From contig DATAMF010000570.1 of NCBI GenBank assembly GCA_036260665.1, positions 1 to 5,180 of the forward strand: a DNA stretch of 5,180 nucleotides, written 5' to 3'. A model generated the notes under the pieces. It did no database searches. It was not told the origin of the DNA and worked only from the letters and a program-made list of their open reading frames with translations. Positions within the stretch are counted from its first letter, which is position 1; each line of letters opens with the position of its first letter. The stretch comes from DATAMF01 sp036260665 (GTDB taxonomy: Bacteria > Chloroflexota > Anaerolineae > Aggregatilineales > Aggregatilineaceae). Below are positions 1-5,180 of the stretch, piece after piece. A program made the position numbers and the translations under genes.

Positions 1-1
1 C

Positions 2-919
2 GCGACTCTCGAAGCCGCCGTGACCTACCCCGACATCACCTTCATCGGAGTGGACCAGTTCCAGGGCGAAGTAGTCGATAATGTGGTGGGCCTCGTCTTC
101 CACGAAGATCAATCGGGTTATCTGGCGGGTGTGCTCGCCGCGCGGATGACCCAGAGCAACACTATCGCCGCCGTGCTCGGCACCAACTCAGTACCGCCCG
201 TCGTCGCCTTCAAGGAAGGTTTCGAAGCCGGTGCCCTTGCGACCAATCCCGATCTCCAGATCATCTCGACCTATCACCCTGGCTCGATTGACCAGGCCTT
301 CAGCGATCCCGAATGGGGTGCCCAGACCGCACGCGCAGCCCTGGATCAAAAAGCCGATGTGATCTTCGGTGCGGGCGGCAAAACCGGTAACGGTGCCCTG
401 ATCGAAGTCGCCAATGCCGTGACTGAAGCGGGTCAGCCGCCGTTCTGCATCGGCGTGGACAGCGACCAGTGGGGAACTCTGCCCGAAGCGCATCCCTGCC
501 TCATTTCCAGCGCCATGAAGCTGCTGGATAAGGGTGTCGCCACCATCATCATGAGCATTGCCGATGGTACAGTTCCGGCGGGCAATTTCTTCGGTGAAGC
601 AGCCCTGGCCGATTTCCACGATTTCGCAGATCTGATCCCCGAAGAAGTAAAAACCGAACTGACCGATACCGCCGCGGGTCTGGCCTCTGGTGAGATCACC
701 ACGGGCTACGGCACGGCGACTGAAGAACCTGCCGCCCTCGATGGCAACGCCCTTGTGGACGAGCGCTGCACCGTTTGCCATGACCGCGAACGCATCGACA
801 GCCGCGACGAAGACGAAGCCGGCTGGACCGAAGTTGTCGATGAGATGATCGAAAAAGGCGCACAGTTAACCGATGAAGAACGCGCCGCCGTGATCGCCTA
901 TCTGTTCGAAACACACTAA
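2..919 (+). CDS. BMP/PnrA-family substrate-binding protein fused to a C-terminal cytochrome c-like domain (5' partial)
   Basis: The frame is open from the first full codon at 2, so the start, signal peptide and probably about 100-130 N-terminal residues are missing. Numbering residues from the GTG at 20, residues 1-230 match the BMP (basic membrane protein, PnrA-like) family of ABC-transporter binding proteins: PDITFIGVDQFQ, FHEDQSGYLAGVLAA, VPPVVAFKEGFEAG, DPEWGAQTA, GAGGKTGNGAL, CIGVDSDQW, and a closing GEITTGY. Known members bind purine nucleosides or, in some spirochaetes, riboflavin; the ligand here cannot be read. After a linker (about 231-244), residues 245-299 form a short c-type haem domain: C250-T-V-C253-H254, then M276 as a possible axial ligand, then an acidic helix ending QLTDEERAAVIAYL. 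Both halves belong outside the cytoplasmic membrane, where c-haem is attached, so the fusion is topologically coherent. Transporter partners are not in the window. The BMP call is very secure and the haem domain fairly secure. Confidence 0.93.
   Translation, partial: ATLEAAVTYPDITFIGVDQFQGEVVDNVVGLVFHEDQSGYLAGVLAARMTQSNTIAAVLGTNSVPPVVAFKEGFEAGALATNPDLQIISTYHPGSIDQAFSDPEWGAQTARAALDQKADVIFGAGGKTGNGALIEVANAVTEAGQPPFCIGVDSDQWGTLPEAHPCLISSAMKLLDKGVATIIMSIADGTVPAGNFFGEAALADFHDFADLIPEEVKTELTDTAAGLASGEITTGYGTATEEPAALDGNALVDERCTVCHDRERIDSRDEDEAGWTEVVDEMIEKGAQLTDEERAAVIAYLFETH
767..781 (+). other. CxxCH haem c attachment motif in the BMP fusion protein
   Basis: The codons tgc acc gtt tgc cat encode C-T-V-C-H, the classic covalent haem c binding site. 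It follows 'DER' and precedes 'DRERIDSRDEDEAGW'. This resembles the small haem domains that read RCTVCHxxxRI...W...V..M...GAQL in quinohaemoprotein-type cytochromes. A Met codon at 845-847, 22 residues after the His, is the likeliest distal ligand by analogy; this is inference. The motif is in the same uninterrupted frame as the BMP domain, with no stop or frameshift between them. Confidence 0.8.
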
Positions 920-943
920 CGCCATCTCCCCAGGCATAAACAG

Positions 944-978
944 AATGAGGGCAGTTTGCACTGCCCTCATTTTTATTA
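944..978 (+). terminator. Rho-independent terminator of the BMP-cytochrome gene
   Basis: A perfect 10-bp stem pairs ATGAGGGCAG (945-954) with CTGCCCTCAT (961-970) around the loop TTTGCA. It can be extended by an outer A-T pair and an inner T-A pair. The descending arm runs straight into a T-rich tract (TTTTTATTATTAT). It lies 25 bases after the TAA stop at 917-919. There is no matching T tract in the minus direction, so it probably serves only the plus-strand gene. Confidence 0.92.
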
Positions 979-985
979 TTATCTT

Positions 986-1302
986 TTCCGCGTTACCCAT
1001 ACGCCCCGCCCCGTTCTTTAGGCGTACCATTGCTTGCTGCGCCCGCTTTTCTCCCATTTTCCCGCTCACGTGGCTACCCTTGTAGGGGCATACGCCCCGC
1101 TTGCCGCCATGTTCACGGCGCACCGCCCGTAGGGGCGCTGCTTGCCGCGCCCGTTTTTTCCCCTCTCCAACGATTTTGGAGAGGGGTCAGGGGTGAGGTC
1201 CGAGCTTTTCTCCCCTTCCTGCTTGCGGGTAGGGTCCTTTCGCCTGGTATTCGGTTGGCGAGAGGGTGAGATTCATAGAGGCAATTCACGTATTCCCCTC
1301 CC
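986..1302. repeat. Gene-free convergent intergenic region made of degenerate GC-rich repeats
   Basis: No convincing gene is present; open frames here are short and low-complexity. The stretch is a patchwork of related units. One 25-base unit at 1031-1055 (TGCTTGCTGCGCCCG core) recurs at 1139-1163 (TGCTTGCCGCGCCCG core) with 21 of 25 positions equal. 'GTAGGGGC' occurs at 1082-1089 and again at 1129-1136, each followed closely by CTTGCCGC. A perfect hairpin lies at 1160-1186, followed by GTCAGGGGTGAGGTCC. This style of short dispersed palindromic repeat between genes is familiar from Chloroflexota and cyanobacterial genomes. It separates the plus-strand BMP gene from the minus-strand Ig-like protein gene. 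Confidence 0.6.
1160..1186. repeat. Perfect 11-bp inverted repeat (hairpin)
   Basis: CCCCTCTCCAA (1160-1170) pairs perfectly with TTGGAGAGGGG (1176-1186) around the loop CGATT. The T run lies before the hairpin on the plus strand (1153-1159), and on the minus strand the hairpin is followed by A residues, so it lacks the T tract of an intrinsic terminator in either direction. It is best read as the core of a dispersed palindromic element, though it could still stabilise the 3' end of the minus-strand transcript that stops at 1303. Confidence 0.75.
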
Positions 1303-2832
1303 CTATTCCACCACGCGCCACACCCCAAACCCCGTTCCTACTACCCTCGCATCCGGCATCGTGAAATAAAACAACACATCCGGCGGGGGTTCGCGGGTCA
1401 TCGCCACGTCCTGAATCGTCATCCGGTAGCTCTGTTCAGGAGCCAGTGCCCAGCCGAGTTTCTCGCGCACGCCGGGCGCATTCGCCCAGATTTTCCCGAA
1501 GCCATGCGTCGGCACAAACCGATCCAACGGCGGCATTAACGTCGAATCGGGATCAGGCATGCTGGCGTAGCTGGCTTCGGTGGTATACGTCGCCGTGCCA
1601 TTTTGATACTGTCCGTCATCATACAACACGTAAATTTCACGCGTATCGCCGCGCCAGACCATAATTCCACCTTCAAAACGCTGGTATGCCGCGTCGATTT
1701 CGACCCCCTGCCGTATCGGACACCCATCCGCTGAGCCGAAGAAAAATGTATAGGGGCAGTGAACCTGAACGTCTGCCGCCATGCTTGCATCGCGTGCAGC
1801 GGTCCACAAGATGAACCGGACGCTGTAAGCCGCGTAATCTGGCAAATACACCGTCGCCGTGCCTTTGGGTGATTGCGCTTGAACCACCTGCGTGACGACG
1901 CTGGTATTGGGGATCTGCTGTTCAATCGTGATGCCGCCTGTGCCCACGACTTCCCAGGCGAGCGTGACCGCCGATCCAGGATTCACCGTATCGGGTGACA
2001 CTTTAAACGACACAATCTGTCCGGTTCCCGGCACAGGTGCTGGATTTTGCGGGAACGCGGGGATCGGCGTGGGCGGAATTGGAGTCGCCGGTACCACAGG
2101 CGCGCTGCCGATCACAGGCAGTGTAACGGTTTCCTCCGCATATACTTCCTGTGACGCCATATCGACCAGCCGCAGCCGCAGCACGACACGGGTCAGCCCT
2201 GCCCGGTATCCCGGGGCCACCACCCCCTGCCCGCGTGACGGAATCCAGAAATTGGCGCGCGGCAGTTCAATCGACTGGTACGAATTATCCGTAAAAACCT
2301 GCTCAAAAACCGGATTCGCTGTTGGCGGGCGGTTGCTGATGTTCCATGACACCGTCACCAGCGCTTGCCCCTGTGACAGAGCGACAGCATCCAACTGCTG
2401 CGCATCAATGGTAAACTGTTCAATTTCCGGCGCTGTCGGCGGAATCTCATAGGGAATGCTGATCGTGCGCTGATCAACAATCCGCGATTGCAGATCGGTG
2501 ATCGACAGCAGATACGTCGGCGGGCCGAAGTTCTGCGGCACCTGCATCGTGATCTCGCGTGAACCGTTCGCTTCGAGCGGTACGCTCTCCGTGCCAAACA
2601 CCGGCTCCCAGCTATTCAATCGGTAGGCATGCAGCGTTACGCGATACGGGTCCGTCATGCCAATCGTTGTCCAGCTCAACGTGGTGATCGCAGTCCCCGC
2701 CTCGATGTCTTCTACCGTCACTGTCTCGCTACTGCTTTCAAATGTCACAATCGTGGGCAGCGTTTCGGCCTGTACAGGCAGCCCCGCCGCCAGTATAAGC
2801 CCCACCAGAACCCAACAGGCTAATTTTTTCAT
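1303..2832 (-). CDS. Secreted multi-domain Ig-like protein with a Chloroflexota-type C-terminal domain, function unknown
   Basis: The 509-residue product starts with a clear signal peptide (MKK, hydrophobic 7-19, likely cut after LPVQA at 22). Two beta-rich, Ig-like regions follow at about 26-127 and 133-240. A Pro-rich linker (about 244-269, PATPIPPTPIP) leads to a third Ig-like region (270-357; VSPDTVNPGSAVTLAWEV is typical). Residues 358-509 form a separate domain with paired cysteines C359 and C371, then FEGGIMVWRGDTREIYVLYDDG, HGFGKIW and LGWAL. I have the impression of seeing this pattern at the ends of many exported Chloroflexota proteins; its role is not known to me. There are no catalytic motifs, no anchor helix and no sorting signal, so the protein is probably released or held non-covalently at the surface. 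The ATG is supported by GAGGA (plus-strand 2841-2845) 8 bases upstream. It lies 93 bp after the YwqK-like gene. Cys6 is too early for a lipobox. Confidence 0.85.
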   Translation of the reverse strand: MKKLACWVLVGLILAAGLPVQAETLPTIVTFESSSETVTVEDIEAGTAITTLSWTTIGMTDPYRVTLHAYRLNSWEPVFGTESVPLEANGSREITMQVPQNFGPPTYLLSITDLQSRIVDQRTISIPYEIPPTAPEIEQFTIDAQQLDAVALSQGQALVTVSWNISNRPPTANPVFEQVFTDNSYQSIELPRANFWIPSRGQGVVAPGYRAGLTRVVLRLRLVDMASQEVYAEETVTLPVIGSAPVVPATPIPPTPIPAFPQNPAPVPGTGQIVSFKVSPDTVNPGSAVTLAWEVVGTGGITIEQQIPNTSVVTQVVQAQSPKGTATVYLPDYAAYSVRFILWTAARDASMAADVQVHCPYTFFFGSADGCPIRQGVEIDAAYQRFEGGIMVWRGDTREIYVLYDDGQYQNGTATYTTEASYASMPDPDSTLMPPLDRFVPTHGFGKIWANAPGVREKLGWALAPEQSYRMTIQDVAMTREPPPDVLFYFTMPDARVVGTGFGVWRVVE

Positions 2833-2925
2833 AAAATAGGTCCTCGTTTCACTTGTTCTGTCACAAGCTTACGAGCATTACCATAAGCGAGCAAGTGCAG
2901 CGGTGGGCAGTCGTCGGGCTGTCGC

Positions 2926-3609
2926 CTATTCGTGCGCGCGGAGAAGGGGGAGCCAGCTTAGTTTCGCAGTGCCCGACTCGATGCCCTTGGGTAGCCTGCG
3001 AAACGGCAGGTTATCCTCCGCAGCAAAGGGTGGCAAAGTGGGATCGCGGCGGCAGGCTTGCACATACTGGCGCTTATTGACGCGCTTGCCCTGAACAAAA
3101 TACTGGGGAAATCCTCGCCTCAAGTGATGTTGGCTGTTCCACTGCCGGAAAATACCATGCTCAATATCGTTCCAAAAATGACTCTCAGCGCATACGGTTT
3201 GATTGTCACCGCACCACCACCGCTCATAGCCGTGCCGGTGTCCATCCCGATATTCCCGCTCTTCAGACAGAACGCCAGCTTCCTCAAACCATAAATCAAG
3301 GCCGGTGCCATAATTCATCATATAACTGCCAATTTGCACCCCATTCTCGTCGTATTGTTTGGTTTCGCCATGTTCCTTTCCTTCGTAATAAGTACTTTCT
3401 TGCTCAACTTGTCCATTTTCATACCATGTCCTGTACAGCCCGTGTATGGCTCCATCTTTTACGCCGAATTCCATCGTGAGAGCACCCGAAGGATCCCAGC
3501 AGCGAACACCAACTTCTTGACCATCGATGAGGTAAACCGCTTTGAGCTTCTCACCCGTTTCCTGCGTTTCTGTAATAACCTCAACCGCATCCGCCGGAAT
3601 GACGCACAT
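2926..3609 (-). CDS. MORN-variant repeat protein, YwqK-like
   Basis: The 227-residue product has no signal peptide or membrane segment and is presumably cytosolic. From about residue 34 to 177 it carries five to six tandem MORN-2-type repeats of about 23-26 residues, each built as G-x-(aromatic)-x-x-W/Y-x-x-x-G-x-(2-3)-E...Y.dG..HG. Clear copies begin at G57 (GLYRTWYENGQVEQE), G81 (GETKQYDENG), G103 (GLDLWFEEAGVLSEE) and G127 (GYERWW); the last at G152 is degenerate. The tail (178-227) includes YVQACRRDPTLPPF. Such proteins are often labelled 'toxin-antitoxin system YwqK family antitoxin' after Bacillus YwqK, but no toxin gene is adjacent, so that role is not supported here. The ATG is favoured by AGGA 6 bases upstream and an in-frame stop at 3637-3639. 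Base composition is lower in GC (about 48% by hand count over 3241-3600) than the flanking genes (about 58-63% in sampled lines). Confidence 0.87.
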   Translation of the reverse strand: MCVIPADAVEVITETQETGEKLKAVYLIDGQEVGVRCWDPSGALTMEFGVKDGAIHGLYRTWYENGQVEQESTYYEGKEHGETKQYDENGVQIGSYMMNYGTGLDLWFEEAGVLSEEREYRDGHRHGYERWWCGDNQTVCAESHFWNDIEHGIFRQWNSQHHLRRGFPQYFVQGKRVNKRQYVQACRRDPTLPPFAAEDNLPFRRLPKGIESGTAKLSWLPLLRAHE

Positions 3610-3638
3610 ATCTTTTCCTATCCAATCCCCCCTGATTC

Positions 3639-3674
3639 ACCATCGAAGTTAACCATCCAAGTTAACCATCGAAA
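3639..3674. repeat. 13-bp tandem repeat, nearly three copies, upstream of the YwqK-like gene
   Basis: Units are ACCATCGAAGTTA (3639-3651), ACCATCCAAGTTA (3652-3664) and a third starting ACCATCGAAA (3665-3674). The first two differ at one base. The array begins 30 bases upstream of the ATG at 3609, within the likely promoter or 5' leader of that gene. A TATAGT hexamer on the minus strand at 3676-3681 could be a -10 box, but I see no good -35 partner. If it is used, the repeats would lie over the transcript start, where an operator could act. The repeat is directly seen; the regulatory role is inference. Confidence 0.65.
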
Positions 3675-3766
3675 TACTATAAATTCCCGAACGTTTGTGC
3701 TATTATGTATCTCAGAGCGTTTAGAATCTCACCGCCCCTTTACAATCAAATTTTCCTGCCATCACG

Positions 3767-3785
3767 TCCCGGTTTTCCACCGGGA
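3767..3785. repeat. Perfect 7-bp inverted repeat
   Basis: TCCCGGT (3767-3773) pairs with ACCGGGA (3779-3785) around the loop TTTCC. It is not followed by a T tract in either direction, so it is not a standard terminator. It lies about 160 bases upstream of the YwqK-like start codon and next to the TGCC series. It may be part of a dispersed repeat unit or a protein-binding palindrome; nothing in the sequence decides between these. Confidence 0.55.
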
Positions 3786-3796
3786 ATAGGAGTTTT

Positions 3797-3831
3797 TGCC
3801 AAAAAGTGCCACTTCCTGCCAACATCTTGCC
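3797..3831. repeat. TGCC motif repeated at helical spacing
   Basis: TGCC begins at 3797, 3807, 3817 and 3828, giving steps of 10, 10 and 11 bases, close to one DNA turn. A further TGCC begins at 3757, 40 bases before the first. On the minus strand, the sense strand of the YwqK-like gene, this reads as phased GGCA. Same-face spacing is what a cooperative DNA-binding protein would need, but the motif is only four bases and the array could be fortuitous or a remnant of a short repeat. Confidence 0.35.
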
Positions 3832-3895
3832 CTTTTACAACTAATTTTCCCCTCAGACCGCGCGCCAAGGGGGGGCGGGGGATTTCCCGGCCCGG

Positions 3896-3928
3896 AAAAA
3901 AAGACACCCCGACGGATCGAGGTGCCTT
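3896..3928 (-). terminator. Rho-independent terminator of the peptidase-MA-type gene
   Basis: Read on the minus strand, GGCACCTCGA (plus 3917-3926) pairs with TCGGGGTGTC (plus 3903-3912) around the loop TCCG. Ten pairs form with two G-T wobbles, and two outer A-T pairs extend the stem. Seven T residues follow (plus 3896-3902). It lies about 40 bases after the TAG stop at 3967-3969, so it ends the protease transcript before the YwqK-like gene. Confidence 0.9.
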
Positions 3929-3966
3929 GTGCAAAATGGGAGTGCAAGCGTGGAAGCTGTCCTGCT

Positions 3967-5180
3967 CTACTCACCACCGAGTTGGTCGCGGGTCATCCAG
4001 CCCACCATGCCCATGCAGTCCACCTGGTAGTAATCAATCCCATCCAGGCTTCCTACTTTTAGAATAGTTACAGCAGTATTAGCAAAGCACTGTCCATTCC
4101 CCAGTTGATTCGGCCCCGGCTTTTCATACAGGGATGAAAGTGCCGGAGACGCGGGCAAAGTCACCGTGTCGCCTTCCGCCGCAATCGGATCCACCGGAGC
4201 TTCCAGCGCCGCCGCCGGATCCACGTCCGCCAGATCGAGCGCTTGGTAGCCCAGATAAGCACGCCACTCGTTTTCGACCTCCATGAAGGGCTTACCCGTG
4301 ACGGCTTCTACCGCGTCATAAATCGACATGCCCTCGCCGCGCATCATTTCCGCGATTTGGCGATGAATGTCGATCCCGCCGTAATTTGTCAGCAGATAAT
4401 TGATGAACGACGGTCCAATATCATACGACAGCGCGTAACACCCATCCGCCTGAGTCTGCTCCGAGCCGATCTGGGTGTACAGGCTGGGAATATCTTGCAG
4501 TGTAGCAAGATGCCGCAGCCGCTCATCATAGGTGCCCGGCGCAATGCCGAACCATTCCGGCTGGCCTTCGCTCCACCACTCCGGCCCCAACGAACCGCCG
4601 AGAATATCGAACTGGTACAAATGGACAACTTCGTGCGTCGTGGTGTGATAGATCGTATTGATGCGGCGCTCCATCGTCCATTCTTCCGGCTGAAGCGCAT
4701 AGATGCATTCCTCGTTCCCGCGCACCATCTGATCGTCGCGCAGCGTCTGGACACTCATCCCCAGGTCGCTGCTGGTGAAGCCTGCCACGCGGTCATTCGT
4801 CACACCGCCGTAAATTTCGCCCAGTGCGTCCCGGCTGGGATACACCACCGCAATCGGCTTGTAGCTGATCGCACGCCCGAAGCCGGCCACGCGGCGCTCG
4901 TGGGTTGCCGCCATCGCATCCGCCATCTTTTGGGCAATCTCTGCTTTGACATCTTCGCCAAAGCCGAACCAGTACAGCACCACATGCTCGCTTTCCATGC
5001 GGAACCATTCGCGCGTTGAGTCCCAATAATCCATGGGAACGGGTTCGGTTTCCACCGATTTTTCCGACGCATCCCGCACCCGCCAGAAGAAGTCGAAGTG
5101 CGTCCACGCCGGACGACCTTGATCGGTTTCCCACGGACGCGCCACCCACTCCCCGGTAGCATCGTCATATTCCGCTCCCG
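3967..5180 (-). CDS. Peptidase MA-type gluzincin metalloprotease with C-terminal SH3-like domain (5' partial)
   Basis: The frame is open to the window edge; the GTG at 5145 is internal, since codons before it continue as coding (EYDDATGEWVARPW). Numbering from that GTG, residues 15-60 have the lead-in typical of the family (FDFFWRVRD ... YWDSTREWFRMESEHVVLYW). The catalytic region holds H171-E-V-V-H175, giving two zinc-ligand histidines and the general base Glu172. W190-W-S-E-G-Q-P-E-W follows, with E193 the likely third ligand, as in HExxH...E gluzincins. A helical tail runs to about 300. An Ala/Pro-rich linker (305-340) leads to a small beta domain (341-390; LGNGQCFANTAVTILKV ... YYQVDCMGMVGWM) like a bacterial SH3 domain, with C353 and C377 able to form a disulfide. 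The family is usually exported; the signal peptide would lie outside the window. All active-site residues are present, so it is probably active. The substrate is unknown. Confidence 0.88.
   Translation of the reverse strand, partial: GAEYDDATGEWVARPWETDQGRPAWTHFDFFWRVRDASEKSVETEPVPMDYWDSTREWFRMESEHVVLYWFGFGEDVKAEIAQKMADAMAATHERRVAGFGRAISYKPIAVVYPSRDALGEIYGGVTNDRVAGFTSSDLGMSVQTLRDDQMVRGNEECIYALQPEEWTMERRINTIYHTTTHEVVHLYQFDILGGSLGPEWWSEGQPEWFGIAPGTYDERLRHLATLQDIPSLYTQIGSEQTQADGCYALSYDIGPSFINYLLTNYGGIDIHRQIAEMMRGEGMSIYDAVEAVTGKPFMEVENEWRAYLGYQALDLADVDPAAALEAPVDPIAAEGDTVTLPASPALSSLYEKPGPNQLGNGQCFANTAVTILKVGSLDGIDYYQVDCMGMVGWMTRDQLGGE

Larger units (their letters stand above)
3610..3966. other. 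Gene-free intergenic region between the protease and YwqK-like genes
   Basis: No gene is supported across these 357 bases; the open frames here look like translations of intergenic repeats or readings across the neighbouring genes. Beyond the 13-bp tandem array it holds a hairpin at 3767-3785, a regularly spaced TGCC series (3797-3831), a G-rich run at 3869-3881 (seven G, one C, five G), a doubled CCCGG at 3886-3895, and the protease terminator at 3896-3928. TTCCTGCCA occurs twice, at 3753-3761 and 3813-3821, suggesting the stretch arose partly from duplicated repeat units. The promoter of the YwqK-like gene must lie here but is not clearly recognisable. Confidence 0.55.

Noticed and set aside
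188..781. Long minus-strand open frame opposite the BMP gene (197 codons)
   Set aside because: It lies antisense to a sequence that matches the BMP family over its whole length; its translation is Gly/Arg-rich with no family signature. It is a GC-driven shadow.
1160..1186. Hairpin as terminator of the Ig-like protein gene
   Set aside because: On the minus strand the stem is followed by an A run, not a T run, so it lacks the intrinsic terminator layout. Kept only as a repeat.
1030..1369. Short overlapping open frames in the convergent intergenic region
   Set aside because: They translate palindromic GC-rich repeats (Pro/Arg/Leu-rich) and run into the opposite-strand gene; no family resemblance.
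1892..2452. 186-codon plus-strand open frame opposite the Ig-like protein gene
   Set aside because: It is antisense to a protein with a clear signal peptide, linker and domain order; its translation is Ser/Thr/Cys-rich and unfamiliar.
2815..2832. Lipoprotein reading of the Ig-like protein's N-terminus (Cys6)
   Set aside because: The Cys comes before the hydrophobic core and lacks the L-x-G/A-C lipobox context; cleavage after LPVQA by signal peptidase I fits much better.
2852..2867. Inverted repeat CTTGT-N6-ACAAG upstream of the Ig-like protein gene as an operator
   Set aside because: Only five base pairs per arm, which is expected by chance in this length, and no clear promoter elements frame it.
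3639..3674. CRISPR array
   Set aside because: The units are contiguous 13-mers with no spacers and no cas genes nearby; this is a simple tandem repeat.
3334..3789. 151-codon plus-strand open frame crossing the YwqK-like gene and its upstream region
   Set aside because: Most of it is antisense to the MORN repeats, and the rest runs through the tandem repeat and hairpin. No Shine-Dalgarno or domain supports it.
4243..5019. 258-codon plus-strand open frame opposite the protease gene
   Set aside because: The minus strand carries intact HEVVH and SEGQPEW motifs in a family-like order. The plus-strand product is His/Arg-rich without recognisable domains and has no ribosome site that I can see.
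1..5180. tRNA, rRNA, riboswitch, transposase or attachment site
   Set aside because: Looked for on both strands; no cloverleaf-like segment, conserved rRNA block, aptamer core, DDE-type coding region or tRNA-end duplication was seen.

Overview
The window looks like a chromosomal segment of an Anaerolineae-type member of the Chloroflexota. This is inferred from three things: BMP-type binding protein sequence of the kind common there, secreted Ig-like proteins ending in a 'FERGIMIWR...IYVLY...GFGKVW...LGWA' type domain that I associate with that phylum, and intergenic DNA full of degraded GC-rich palindromic repeats. Assignment is by pattern memory only; no search was possible.

Layout. (1) Positions 2-919, plus strand: the 3' part of a gene for a BMP/PnrA-family extracellular substrate-binding protein whose C-terminus is fused in frame to a short cytochrome c-like domain with one CxxCH haem site. 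A strong rho-independent terminator follows at 944-978. (2) Positions 986-1302: no gene, but several diverged repeat units and an 11-bp perfect hairpin. (3) Positions 1303-2832, minus strand: a secreted, multi-domain, beta-rich protein of 509 residues with a signal peptide, Ig-like regions, a Pro-rich linker and a C-terminal domain of unknown function. (4) Positions 2926-3609, minus strand: a 227-residue cytosolic MORN-variant (YwqK-like) protein. (5) Positions 3610-3966: no gene, but a 13-bp tandem repeat just upstream of the YwqK-like gene, a 7-bp hairpin, a helically spaced TGCC series, a G-rich run, and the terminator of the next gene. (6) Positions 3967-5180, minus strand: the 3' part of a peptidase-MA-type gluzincin metalloprotease (HEVVH plus a downstream Glu) ending in an SH3-like domain; its 5' end lies outside the window.

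How they relate. The BMP gene converges on the three minus-strand genes. The minus-strand genes do not look like one tight operon: the protease has its own terminator before the YwqK-like gene, which has its own Shine-Dalgarno, and a 93-bp gap separates it from the Ig-like protein gene. Three of the four products are predicted to act outside the cytoplasmic membrane, so the region has a cell-surface flavour, but no shared pathway can be shown. The most unusual item is the fusion of a nucleoside/riboflavin-type binding protein to a c-type haem domain.
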